From Paramecium octaurelia (Eukaryota > Ciliophora > Oligohymenophorea > Peniculida > Parameciidae): a DNA stretch of 64,000 nt. The notes beneath the pieces are model-generated. The model was not told the DNA's origin. It was given only the letters and a program-made list of their open reading frames with translations, and ran no database searches. A program made the position numbers and the translations under genes. The DNA is taken from positions 62,001-126,000 of the forward strand of contig CAJJDP010000077.1 of the NCBI GenBank assembly GCA_905182995.1, given 5' to 3'. Shown here in pieces: positions 12,570 to 23,577 of this stretch; the stretch's first letter is position 1, and each line of letters opens with the position of its first letter.

Positions 12570-13571
12570 TCATTTCCTTGCATATTTCTCTGGGTTTTCA
12601 AACACTTCATACAATACTTTATTTGATTTGACAATGGCACCACCATCTAAGAATCTATGATCAGTGCAAAAGTTCAATTAAAAGGTGGGTGTAATAACAA
12701 TCTACCCATCCTTGACGAGAGCCTTCTCCACAATTTGATTAACAGTGACAATCAATAGATTTCTCATCATGGGAGTGAATGGAGCGATGGCATTCTTGAA
12801 TCCAAGAGTTCCAATAGAAGACACTGTGGCAACACCAAAGCAATCCTTCTTCAGACCTAATGCCTTGACTGTAATTCCCAAATTATATGTAACGAAGGAT
12901 GTAAGTTAAATAAGTAAAGCAATGACACTACGAATTTAAATAATAAATTACAATGGAGGAAAGTACTTGAGCAGGCCTGATCTTTGTTGATGTTCCTCAT
13001 CCTTTCCCTATTTGGCCATCTTGGCTTTTCCATTTATGTATTCAGCAATATCTTCAAAGGTTTTCTTATCTGCATTTTAGACCAGCAAGGCTGCTAAGTC
13101 ATCTCCCTCTCCTATGTTTACCAAACATGAAACATCAATAGTAGGGAACTCAACAAACTTTCCGAAGACTATCTTTCCGCATATCTTCTTTCTGCTGGCA
13201 CTAATGCATTCAGCTATGGCTCTAATACAGATGTGGGTTAAGGTCACATGGGAATCCCTTTATTAAATAGATGAGATTTCTTACTTTGCTTGTTTTGACT
13301 GGAGATATTTCATGGTGTTGGTTAGGTCGATTTCCACTAGGTTGTAAATGACTCCTTCAGTTGGAGGACTCCAGATGGCCTAGGACAATCTTCTTCTGCC
13401 AGATCCATAGCCAACATTGGGATAGCACAAATAGGATAATACTTGATAAACAGCTATTGGATGAGATTGAGTATTACCTATGATGCCAAGAAATATGTAT
13501 AGAAGTCTAGTGTCATAAAGGAATGAGTAGATTAGTACTGACGCTATGAAAGCGTTGTTTACGATTGTCAT
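12570..13571 (-). CDS. membrane-anchored 2-oxoacid dehydrogenase E2-type acyltransferase
   Basis: Residues 1-45 are hydrophobic and form one or two membrane segments (SVLIYSFLYDTRLLYIFLG). The rest is the catalytic domain of lipoate-dependent E2/CAT acyltransferases: PPTEGVIYNLVEIDLT, LTHICIRAIAECI, FPTIDVSCLVNI, a FGVATVSSIGTLGFKNAIAP block, and TDHRFLDGGA, which keeps the catalytic His and Asp of DHRxxDG. A second hydrophobic stretch (SVIALLIQLTSFVTY) lies between. There is no lipoyl domain and no E1/E3-binding domain, so it is not a normal E2. It may transfer acyl groups at a membrane; the substrate is unknown. A probable 24-nt intron (13454-13477) contains no TGA and can be read through in frame. 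The open frame extends upstream of ATG 13571 but looks non-coding. Confidence 0.82.
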
Positions 13572-14489
13572 AAAATAAATTAATTAATCAAAAATTATAT
13601 ATATATTATGGGAAACAGTATGATTATAAAATAATTCAGATTTATGCGGATTGGAGGAAGAGAAGAAACATGTTTTGCATCCGGAATCCAAAATAATCAC
13701 GACCAGAACAATCGATAAAAGCACAATCTCAATAATCCAGGCTGACATAGCTGAGGATTTGACAGATGTCATCGGTACTAATTGCAATTGATGTTAGTGA
13801 ATGCATCTCATGAACCGGCGTGGTCATATCTATCAAAAAGGTATTGTTTTTAACTATTCCATTATGCAGAGATAAGAACAACAAAGCCAATGAGCTCACC
13901 CAGCAAAGTATGTTATATTCCAATTCATCAATAGTGAAAATAGGGGAAATGATTAAAACTAAAAGCGAGAATGTTAACTCTCTGGAAATCTATCACGTGC
14001 GCTTACCATATTATTAAGTACAATTGGATATTTATACTTCAAGGATACAAGGGATCTATAATTAATATTCTAGAGCTATCAAGCATGTTTGAGACAAAAG
14101 GGATTCAACTCCATATCCTTTACTGAGTAGAACTCCCCCAACTTTGCAATTCCCAAGCAATTTCACGCCGAAGTTCTCATCAGAGCAATCTTATAGTTAT
14201 TGAAAATCATTTATCCCTTAGATCGATAACAGATGACGAAATTGCCTTTGAACAGATAAAATTTGTTAGTTTGGATTAAGTTACTCTGAAGTACTTCTCA
14301 TATGAGTTGATGAAATTATTGGATGAGTTCAGAATACCTGAATTATATAAATGTAGACAACAATAATTTCTCGATTACTTATGTAAGATCAATGTTTAAT
14401 TTAGAAAATACTGAAGAATTAAAGCAGGAAGTATACTTATTGAGTACTGGTATCACTACTGAAATAGAATAGCCTGATGGACAATTGTG
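13572..14489 (+). CDS. unresolved hypothetical gene
   Basis: Coding-like sequence on the + strand between the acyltransferase and the lipase-maturation-factor gene. The clearest exon, about 14140-14380, reads SITDDEIAFEQIKFVSLDQ and YFSYELMKLLDEFRIPELYK with Arg mostly as AGA, as in neighbouring genes. A 22-nt intron (GTAAG...TTTAG near 14381) leads to TEELKQEVYLLSTGITTE and TGA at 14487-14489. Upstream exons between about 13850 and 14100 are plausible but could not be joined. The spacing around LLDEFRIPEL faintly recalls the start of a cyclic-nucleotide phosphodiesterase catalytic domain, without its metal-binding motifs. Treat the boundaries as approximate. The gene might also be a remnant. 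Confidence 0.4.
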
Positions 14490-14683
14490 AGTTTATTTTC
14501 ATCATAGTTATTTTACCTATCATGATTTCCATAATGGAGATCAAATATTTTTAGGATATATTATTACTATCATTCACTTTTTCTATATATATTGTTAATT
14601 ACGTTTTATATGTAAGTGCTTCATAGGATTAAATTGTCATGGACAAGAATTGTATAATTTTTCCTTACAAGAAACTTGAATTA

Positions 14684-16547
14684 TCAATAAAATGCATAAA
14701 TAATCACACTCACTATCAAAGTCCACAATGGCAATTAGGTGGGTTTCTCTTTTGATTTATTGGCAGCCGATTCAAATCCGTAATTTTACTTAATGCCTTG
14801 CAATTAGCTATCCTACAATTAAATTGGAGGTAAGTATGCTGATTTCCAAATTCTTTACCAAAAGTTTCCAGTTTATATCATCTCAGTGACATTAGTAAAG
14901 TAGTATAGATACTTATTAATCCTAATGTACTTGGGTGGTTTGTTTTAAAATGGATTGCTAGAAACATAGTCATCGATATTTTAGCCATCCAACATCTTAT
15001 AAACAAGGTGGATCTAATTTATAAACATTACAATTTACTAAATATAAATCTGAGGGATTTTCTTGTAAAGATGCAAACCATAATTACCAATCCAATCTAG
15101 GTTGATGAGGTACAACAAATGGTGATATTTCATTAATCTTTCCAGGCTTATAATGGAAATGGTATTCTAACCATTTCTTGCCATCGTCGCTGCCTTCAAA
15201 AATAAGTTCAGGTCTGCCATTTACACCTGTCATTTTTCTGAATAAGCCATAACTATTAAAGAGATGGAAGGGATATGTGTAAGTTTGAACTTATTACAGA
15301 TATTGCTATGGTATGATGGGACTATTAATTTGTCTAATGCCTATTCCTTATTGGAAAGTCAGATTGGACATACTAAACATAGTGATAAACACAACTATCT
15401 TAATCAATGTTTGTGTGATGGCAGCCATAGTGCTTTGAGCAGAAGCATTCTGAAGATTGAAATATGTTATATAGAAAAAGAAGAACGTCAACACGTATAG
15501 TAAAAAGTAAGTGAAATTATCTTCTGTAAGAAAGTACTTTCCAATATCTTAAACAGTAAAGGGGAGTTTCTTGCCCTGCATTATAGATTCGTAAGGGAAG
15601 AAGTTGTAGATTAGTACTCCAGTCATGTACAGGCAAATGGCGATTTCAGAGTATTTGTAAATTCTTTTGTTCTCCTTTTAATCAAATTCTTCGATTGTTT
15701 TAGGCATCTTAATAAAATCCTTTACTTTGCTGGGGAAATACTTATAAATGAAGTGATCATCCAACACTACCATTGTAAGTACAATCGATAACAGATTAAA
15801 AAAGTTGTAATTTCCTGTTAGGATGATGCCAATTTGCATTATGAATTGCAAAATGAATCCAAATATTCTCATGAATCTTCTGGGAAAGTAGAAGTAAATA
15901 GCTCCAAAAATAAGAACATAGAAATTTGCAGCCACCATCAGTTTTTTTAGTTCACTTGGTAATTGATGTGCCCACCAGGATAGAAAGTGAGGTATACATT
16001 GTGATGCAAAATGATGATGCAAAGCAGTCAGATTCCACCACGTGTCACATTGACTTAAGAGTTTTACTAGTCCACTTGAAAAGTAGAGTCTGAATGCAAG
16101 CCAACGTAGCAATTCTCTTCCTACAATGGGTGTGATGGAAAAGATGATACAAATGAAACCAGTTTCCAAAAGCATTATGTCCCATTAGAATTGGCTGAAG
16201 TCCTAACCTACTGTATAGAGGGAGAGGTACAACACCCACAATATAAAGAAGGTGTACCATTTAATGAATTTGGAGGACGCAAATGCTAATAAGCCAATTA
16301 GGGTGCCCACAATCGTGATGACAGTCAGAGCGGATTCATTTTTATATATCTGCAGGAGAGTGGGCATTTTGGTCACATCATACCATTCTATTTTGGATAT
16401 GGGCATCAATCCACTTTTAGCATAGAGTGCAGGTATTTGGTAGTACCAACTGGAGAAGGCAAATGCATAGATCAGACCGATCAATCTCAATATCAGTTGT
16501 TGCAGGTATTGGATTTTCTCTCCTTGGCAATTTTTGGAGGTAAGCAT
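14684..16547 (-). CDS. lipase maturation factor family protein (LMF1/LMF2-like)
   Basis: A multi-pass endoplasmic-reticulum membrane protein; animal members help fold dimeric lipases. From ATG 16547 the N-terminal half is hydrophobic with several membrane spans ([20 protein letters not shown], then [15 protein letters not shown], the LMF signature). The soluble C-terminal domain reads [59 protein letters not shown] and [13 protein letters not shown], all family hallmarks. A 25-nt intron separates ENPSDLYL from IHLVYKM; others fall in the 15.5-15.7 kb region. The stop is TGA at 14684-14686 after a last hydrophobic helix ([11 protein letters not shown]). The start codon is only 22 bp from the start of the divergent gene at 16570, so both must share a very short promoter region. 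Confidence 0.9.
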
Positions 16548-16569
16548 TAATCAATAAATAAATTAATAA

Positions 16570-16967
16570 ATGAGATTAAATACTTTACCGGATGTTCTAT
16601 TTCCAAACCCCATTCAGCATCCGAATTACAAGATCTCTTTTTTAGGGAAGGTCAAAGAAGAAATCTTTAATGTACATATATGATTTTAATGAAGAATCAA
16701 TTCTAAATTGAACCAATGCGGATGAGCAGATAAAATATGACAATACGTTCGCTTAAGAGAGGATCAATCAGAGTCGTTAGTGCATCGAATGTCACATCTC
16801 AAAACAACACGCAAACTAATTTTAGATGTGGATCCTCAAAGTTCAAGATAATCAAGGAGCATTCACAGATAGAAGAAATGGATGAAACATTTTCTCGAAC
16901 AAGGACACCTTCTCAATTAGTAAGACGATTAAAAAGAGGATTATCAATGTTTGAAAAATAACTGTGA
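16570..16967 (+). CDS. small basic hypothetical protein
   Basis: Two exons around a 23-nt intron (16672-16694) give about 124 aa. Exon 1 begins MRLNTLPDVLFPNPIQHP. The C-terminal part is Arg/Ser-rich (TIRSLKRGSIRVVSASN, TRTPSQLVRRLKRGLSMF) and probably disordered, with possible phosphorylation sites. No domain is recognised. It is transcribed divergently from the lipase-maturation-factor gene (22 bp between start codons) and converges on a small minus-strand gene 27 bp downstream. Confidence 0.7.
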
Positions 16968-16994
16968 TTAGAGATTTTTTAAACGCATCTTTTA

Positions 16995-17294
16995 TCAATT
17001 CACCAAAAATGCAGAAGATTTGTCCCATTGCTTAAACCACTCCTACTGTTCATCTATCTTGAAAGAATTTCTATAATGGTTGATACATAACTGTTGGATC
17101 TTTCTTAAATCTTCGCCATCTCTTACTGGATATGTGTTGTTTTGTATTTATGCATTTTATATTATCTTAACATATTACTAATAGGATATCAATTAGTTTA
17201 TTTTGCTTTTTGATAATCTTTTTGATAAGCGATGTCTTAAGATATTTTGTTTGCATTCCATAATATCCTCTGCTATGGTGAATCTAAATACCAT
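16995..17294 (-). CDS. small hypothetical protein
   Basis: A 99-residue frame from ATG 17294 (or 17261) to TGA 16995-16997. The sequence is hydrophilic and probably helical, with RLSKRLSKSKINQLISYQQ, DGEDLRKIQQLCINHYRNSF and EQQEWFKQWDKSSAFLVN. In-frame TAA/TAG serve as Gln. No family is recognised. The upstream ATG is preferred because the eleven added residues look coding. Confidence 0.6.
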
Positions 17295-17479
17295 TATTGT
17301 AATGAGGATTATTTGGGAATTTATACGGATCTATATTCTATCTTTATGCTCCAAATATTTGATAGTAATTAAACATAAGAATTAATGATTTTCTTATTGA
17401 TTAACTTTAAATTAGGCAAACGATTTTAAACACGTTTTTTATTAGTCATTTTTTAATTTCATTTATATAACATATACAA

Positions 17480-17875
17480 ATGCACTTAAATTTTTAATTC
17501 TAAAATTTTATCTAATATAGAAGGTATGATGCTTTTTAAGTTTCTTTAAATATCAAGTAGATCAAGCTTAAGATTTAAACCTGTTATTTTATTTGTAGGT
17601 TTAATCAAGTACAGTTAACTTAATTATCAGGCCAAATAGAAAGATTTCAGAATGAATTTAGGTAATGTTCCTCTATGGATAATGACTTTCTAATTTATTT
17701 AACATAAAGTCTTTTTAATTTTGGCTTGAGTTTAGATAATGTTAAATTTGAATTCCTTTTTATATTATTAACGCTTAAGAATGACTTCAATGTTGTTAAT
17801 CACTTATATACTTAGCCCTTTGATAATCCCTATTCGATTTTCGACTGTATTGGACTATGCACTCAATGGTTCTGA
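17480..17875 (+). CDS. hypothetical protein
   Basis: ATG at 17480 opens a 131-residue frame to TGA 17873-17875 with normal codon use (NQVQLTQLSGQIERFQNEF, SSMDNDFLIYLTQSLFNFGL, FEFLFILLTLKNDFNVVNHL). It contains a Cys-containing, partly hydrophobic C-terminal half but no clear membrane helix. No family is recognised. More exons may follow, because similar coding-like stretches continue for several hundred bases, but no intron joins them convincingly. Confidence 0.5.
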
Positions 17876-18769
17876 ATCTTTCCTAACTCTAATCTAAGTA
17901 TTTAGAAGTGAATGTTTTAGTATTTACCATTTTTTGGTTTGGGTGTTATTTATAGTTGAAATATCAGTCGTTTAATCTGGATACCTGATCTAGAGTGAAT
18001 ACATCATTCCAATAAACTGATACACTGTAAAAGGACAAGTGTCTACATTTTACCATCTAAAATTGATTTATGTTAAATGATAATTCTCCGTATTTAGACC
18101 ATCTAATATAATCTAACAATTATTGACTATTGCAATCAAAAATTATAATTTAGTTTGAAGATTGGTCATATTTTGATCAAAGTATAAAAGATTTCTGAAA
18201 AGGATGGATAGTCTAATAGTCAATAAAGAGATTATTCATGATCACCTTAAAGATTGATTGAAAGTCTTTCAAGGCACAAGAAAATAAAGTAGGAATCCAC
18301 CTAGTTAATATTGAATCAATAATAAAATCTGAAATCCAGTAAACAAATTAGAATTAAACAGATAGAAATCTGAAACTATTTTACAAAGATTGAAAACTGA
18401 ATCAAGTTTGTACTTTGATAAAAGTGACAAAAATTGCAAATAAATATTATAATAATTAACGAAATAATAATGGTTGTTATATATGTTTACTATTATTTTT
18501 TTCACTTTGAATTATCTTCTATTTAAACTTATGAATAAAATGAAGATTGTTGGTAAAGATTACCATTTAATTTGACATTTCACTTAAATTCATCTCAGAG
18601 ATTAGATAGAGTCAAAAAACATAGAATGAAAATGAAATTATGTCTAAGTGCGCAATTGGTTAAACCTATTTGACTTACTATGGTCTTACTTAAGAAACAT
18701 ACAGAATATACTAAAATGAGATAACATTATTTATATTTAATTCTTGATTTGATGTAAGACCAATAGAGC
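17876..18769. other. region with fragmentary coding-like stretches
   Basis: Several short + strand stretches look coding (around 17940-18230, for example LPSKIDLCQMIILRIQ and ILIKVQKISEKDGQ), but each ends at TGA and no coherent splice pattern was found. They may be extra exons of the preceding gene, a decayed gene, or chance. The last 300 bp appear non-coding. Confidence 0.3.
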
Positions 18770-19859
18770 ATGCTTTCAATATACAGTAACCCTTGGAATA
18801 AGTCGAATATAACAAAGGAACGAGGTTACTTCTTGGCCAAGTCAATTGATAAGCATCCAGAATTTAAAACAGAAATTTTGGATGCTGCAGGTTAATATTA
18901 AACTAGGAACATCTTTAAAGATCCTATTAGTGTGTAATTATGCAAATACGACTCTACGATTGGTCCAAAGTTAGAGAATAACAAAATAGTTGTACGATCA
19001 ATAGTTGGTAAACCGGACATTTTCAAAAGGAGGTTGAGTCAATTGACTGGATAAGATCCAAAATCAAGCAGCAGAAGAACAATTGCTAAGGGAAACACCA
19101 CAAACACATTTAGAAATAACAACACAATAAAAACATAACAAGTATTTACAGGAGAGGAGTTATTGGCTAAAGTTAATTTAATTGAGAAGAATCTGTTTGA
19201 ATCGAGATTGAAGGAGGATCAGGAAATAATGAAGATGCCATTCCAAAAGAAGTAGATTTTGTTGAAAGAAACCAGGGCATTGGAAGAGTATTTAAAATTA
19301 GAAAAGGATTAAAGCAATGTATTGATGGGGGTGACAAAGTAAGTAAATAAAGATCCAAGCAAATCTTTGATGATAGATTGCTATAGATTTCGTAGAAAAC
19401 AAGAGTATTGTAATACTAATGACTCTTTGAATAGAAATAACGAAGACAAGACTTTGAAGATATTGTAATTAACACTTTTTAATTAGGGAAATAGATGACG
19501 ATAGTGGGTATCCCTTATTCATGATGTCATAAAATGATTAAGTGATACGGAAACCAAGTATCATTAATCAGGATGAGACAACTCAATCCATATTGAAATA
19601 ATTGAATGATGAACCTGTTTATCGAAGCTTCTCGAGCAAGGATTACTTGAAATCCCAATCCAATAGGTATGCTAAGATCGCTTCTGATAAAGTCAATATA
19701 AACATAGACAATTTGCTTGTTTAGGGATATAGCAAACTGGATCAAGAAATCAAGTTTGACATTCACGGGAAATATTTGCTTAAGACAATCGATAAGGGAA
19801 ATGGGGAGGAGACGATTACTGAGAACTATTCAGGCTAATATAAAATAAATTATAAATGA
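18770..19859 (+). CDS. hypothetical protein, Lys/Gln-rich
   Basis: Two exons around a 22-nt intron (19465-19486) give 355 aa from ATG 18770 to TGA 19857-19859. The N-terminus reads MLSIYSNPWNKSNITKERGY. The middle has a Ser/Arg/Asn-rich linker, and residues of about 140-200 (LLAKVNLIEKNLFESRLKED, ALEEYLKLEKDQ) are probably coiled coil. No catalytic motif, signal peptide or membrane helix is seen. No family is recognised. Confidence 0.75.
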
Positions 19860-19998
19860 TTATTTGAAAAATTAATGGAAAATTTAATTTTTTTAAACAC
19901 TATTTATAGAGATGGATAAATATAGATTTATCAATATGTTATTAATATATATAATCAATTAAACCAAGCACCTTTTTGTTATAACCTCTTCTGTCCTC

Positions 19999-20826
19999 TC
20001 AATCGATTTTCATTCGTTCCCATACTTCTAACTAAAATGTATTCTTGCATCCACCATTCATAAATTAGTGATCCAATACTTAATCAATGGTCATTCTTTT
20101 TGCTGGATCTGGCTCCAACATACCTTGGACGAGTGAGCGGAACTCATCATCGTATTTTTTTTATTTGTCGACTGTCTACCAATATTTAGCCCATTATCCG
20201 TTGGAAATTAATCTCCAATAAGGACAAGCTTTGGTGGTTTATCTGAAGGGAGGATGGGCAAAAGCGGTTAGGAAGAGACACACTCCCAAGGAGAACACTT
20301 CTGTGATGGGTAAGGCCTCGGTAATGATTTGGCCTTGATTTTACAACTCTGGGGCCAAATATCCCTATGTACCAGCTGATCTGGTAACATATCCTCCTTT
20401 GATTGGTTCAGCAAATCCAAAGTCACAAATTTTGATATCCAACTTCTTGTCCAATAGAATGTTTTCTAATTTGATGTCTCTGTGCACGAAACCCAATTTA
20501 TGAATATATTGGATTGCCGCTGTTAATTATAAAATAATGCATTTAATAGAAGCTATTGAGAATGGTTTCTATCCTTTGGCTAAAATGTCAAAGAGATCCA
20601 TTTTCTAGAGAAGCTCTGTTATCATGTATCTTTCTTCATGATTTCCATCTACTAAATGAATAACGTTGTGATGGTCAATTTAAGAAAGAATGTTAATCTC
20701 CTTTTTAATCAACTGTGTAGAGACATTATCCTTAAATAGTTTGATAGCGTATTCTTCACCCTTGATCTATACTTTTCTGACTTCGCAAGTCAATCCAGAA
20801 CCCAAGATTTCTTTTGATATATTCAT
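19999..20826 (-). CDS. serine/threonine protein kinase
   Basis: A 275-residue intronless protein that is almost only a kinase domain, and short even for one. The glycine loop region is [13 protein letters not shown], the ATP-anchoring Lys is in [12 protein letters not shown] is [12 protein letters not shown] is CDFGFAEP, and the APE motif reads YLAPEL. The kinase therefore keeps the residues for catalysis. The closing part ([19 protein letters not shown]) is the usual subdomain XI. No regulatory domain is fused. The best general match is the CAMK/CDPK-like group common in Paramecium, but the subfamily is not certain. A related kinase with an altered DFG motif lies 168 bp upstream on the same strand, so the two probably arose by tandem duplication. 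Confidence 0.9.
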
Positions 20827-20994
20827 CACTTAAAATTTTAGTATAAGTTAACTAGTTTAAATTTTTTAAAATTAAATCCAATTCACTTTCATCGGGAATT
20901 ATTAAATTCTTTTATAAAACTTATCAGAAATTATATTTAATCAGAATAGTAATATAGAATTCATTAATCAATGTACTAAAACTTGCAAAAAAGG

Positions 20995-21846
20995 TCAGTT
21001 TTCTAAAATAAGATTCCCTTTTTCTCTCTGCATCTCTTGTAACTAAATATGGACTTTTTGCATCTCATTCACATACTCTATTTCGTTTACAGGCTCAATC
21101 TTATTCAGAATGTCGTCCAAAGTGAATCGTTGTTTTGGATTATATTCAATCATGCCTTGAATTAATTCTAAACAAATAGGAGGAATCTATTAGGTCCTTC
21201 TACTCTAAAAAATATGCCAGAATTTCTCCCAATTGTTTTCAATTATTAATCTATACATGCCATTAGATTAATTGGCCTATTTGAAGGGAAAATTTCCAAA
21301 AAGCAAAGTGAAATATAAGACACCCAAAGAATGGATATCACATTCTTACAAATTTAAGGCATTGATCTCTCCATAGTGATTAATTTCTGGGGCCAAATAA
21401 TTAAAGGTCCCCACTTAATTCTAGACTTTCCCTTCATCCAAACTCACACTCACATCAAAATCACAAAGTTTGATTTTGAAATTTTATTCATCCACCAAAA
21501 CATTCTCCAATTTTACATCTCTATGCGCAATTCTTTATTGATGCATGTACTTTAATGCTTCAACCAACTATTTTAAAATGCAGTTTGAAGCATTTACTGA
21601 CATTGATCTTGCAGTTTTTACAAAATCAAATAAACTAAATGGACTCATTAATTCTGTAATTATGTAGTCCTCATTTCCCTAAATGAAGTTCAAAATGTTT
21701 GGATGTTTCAGCTATTAATGAATTCGATATTCATTCGATCCTAGTCTACTGTTAAATTGTTTGATGGCATATAAATTATCTTCAATTTTCACCTTCTTTA
21801 CCTATCCCACTGAACCTTCTCCTAAAGAGATCTCAATAATTTACAT
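20995..21846 (-). CDS. protein kinase with DFD in place of DFG
   Basis: A 283-residue intronless kinase domain with a short C-terminal helix. It keeps a glycine-loop-like LGEGSVGQV, the Lys of LYAIKQF, and AHRDVKLENVLV with catalytic Asp and Asn. The metal-binding motif, however, reads LCDFDVSV, with Asp instead of Gly after DF. The APE segment reads YLAPEI and the final helix has QGMIEYNPKQRFTLDDI. It is very similar in layout to the kinase at 19999-20826. The Asp of DFG itself is present, so residual activity is possible. Ends with EMQREKGNLILEN before TGA at 20995-20997. Confidence 0.88.
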
Positions 21847-22152
21847 TTAAAATATTAATTAATGTTTCGACGCTTATTATGTTAATTTCTATTTTATTTA
21901 TATTCTACTACTTTCTTTTTCTATTAAAATCTAATTTAATAATTCAATTCAAATAATTAATTATAATCATTCCATAAAAAATTATATTAAATCTCAAATC
22001 ATTATTATCATTAATTTTCAACTACCTATTCAGTTTATATCTAATTTTAATCCTAAATCTATTGCTCCACATTATTCTGTTGTATTTTATTTTTATTAAA
22101 ATTTATCGAATCATTCCCAATCTGTTTTCTAATTTTCCTTATCTCCACTATT
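21847..22152. other. intergenic region
   Basis: About 300 bp of very AT-rich DNA between two minus-strand genes. A + strand open stretch here is hydrophobic and lacks Gln codons, so it is treated as chance. Nothing else is seen. Confidence 0.45.
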
Positions 22153-23184
22153 TCACTCTAAGATATTTAAATCTGATATTACTTTTGTCTTTCTATTCTA
22201 ATAACTATGGCCTTCATCAACTTATTTTAATTAGTTTCCCTAATCCTGAATTAAATTCTTAGTTACAAAAGGCCTCAATTTTGTGTCTTCTTCTCTTTGT
22301 TCAGCATTATGAGACGCGATAATGATTTGCTCTTTTGGTAACAAGGATTTTGCATGTTAGAAATCTTAATTTTGAGGGGTTGAGCATTAATAACATGAGA
22401 TTTCTTATTGAATTTGGCTATTGGGTTATTTGAAAAACCAAAATTTGCAGTCTTGGTTATCAATACACCTTCCAATTTAGTTTTCGCATTTTTTTTAAAT
22501 GTAAAATAATTGATTTTTTAGTAATATTTCTTTATAAGTTCTGAACTTTTCCTCACCCAAAACTTATAAAATTTATACCTTAAACTTTTCATTACAGAGA
22601 CATTATATGGTGGTAGATGAGAGTTGTAAGGTGTTGTAAATAAATTAATCAAAACATTCATTGTGAAAAAAATGCTGGCAAGGAGTATTTATTAGGCTGG
22701 AATCAATATTTTGCTGACAATAGATGCATTTGAAGTTTTGTTAAATAATTTATGAGAACAATTAGCTTGATTATTAAATCGAAATGAAACTCTTTCTAAC
22801 TGTACCTTCGCTATTGCTATCATTTAAATCACACTAAATGCTCCTCTCAGTTTTAAAAATTTATGTACATTTATTTTCTATTGATGTTTATATATCTGTT
22901 ATTTATGACTATTTTATTTTTTATTATTCCTGATAATCATCAATCAATATATTTATATCAAAAATCAGTACTTTCAAAGGTTAATCATCTTTGATATATT
23001 TATCAAAACTATCGCTAGAGTCACAAATCTTACTATCAATTTTAACAGCTATTTCCTTCTCAGTCAGCTTATATTTTTCACATAGAAACTTTTTGATCTT
23101 CTCAGCCCTACAAACCTCATATTAACTGTTAGATTCATTATTATATTCAACATAGATAATTATTTTGTCTTACTGAGTATGCAT
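22153..23184 (-). CDS. RING/IBR-like zinc-finger protein, possible Ubl N-terminus
   Basis: One 344-codon frame from ATG 23184 to TGA 22153-22155. Residues 1-80 (KIIIYVEYNN..., IKKFLCEKYKLTEKEIAV, QPLKVLIFDI) have the strand-helix-strand pattern of a ubiquitin-like fold. Near residue 150 a RING-type finger reads KCIYCQQNI, TPCQHFFHNECF and IQCLC. A second Cys cluster follows (KCENQIGRCIDNQDCKFWFF, SCYQCSTPQ), with the spacing of an IBR zinc-binding module. Ubl plus RING plus IBR would be a parkin-like RBR ubiquitin ligase, but no second RING2 with a catalytic Cys is obvious, so it may be reduced. The C-terminus is polar. The assignment to RBR is inference. Confidence 0.68.
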
Positions 23185-23320
23185 ATTAAATAATTTCTAT
23201 TAATTATAATAACTTATTAGTACATTAAGAATGAAGGATTATTAATGTTCTTTATTAGCTGCGTAAAAAACAATCCTGTAAAAAGAAAAATGTAGAGGTT
23301 TGGTGAATTTCAAAACATAA

Positions 23321-23485
23321 ATGAATCAAAAAGAAATTTATAAAATTATAGCTACTTATAGTAATTTAAAATCATATTATTAAATAGAGAGAAGACAAGA
23401 ACAATTAGTAGAGAGATTAATGAATTTTGGAATTGCATATGAAGATGTGTAAGATATCCATTAAGCAGATGTCATAGAGATCTGA
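23321..23485 (+). CDS. possible small protein
   Basis: ATG 23321 gives a 54-residue helical frame (KIIATYSNLKSYYQIERRQ, RLMNFGIAYEDVQDIHQ) ending at TGA. The same frame stays open for another 31 codons after that TGA, with coding-like composition (MRNLLRCIQLKYPLMSG). Either this is a very small gene, or an unrecognised intron removes the TGA, or it is a remnant. It lies just upstream of the first MORN gene. Confidence 0.35.
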
Positions 23486-23577
23486 GTGGATAATGGAATG
23501 CGAAACTTGTTGAGATGTATTCAACTTAAATATCCTTTAATGAGTGGGCAAGAGTTTATAATTAATTTAAAATTTTT

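Noticed and set aside
14090-14410. Minus-strand reading with a GGVLLSKGYGVE segment resembling a glutamate-receptor ligand-binding domain
   Set aside because: The likeness is limited to about ten residues, codons such as CGT and GGG are unlike neighbouring genes, and the opposite strand gives a frame with typical codon use and a clean 22-nt intron.
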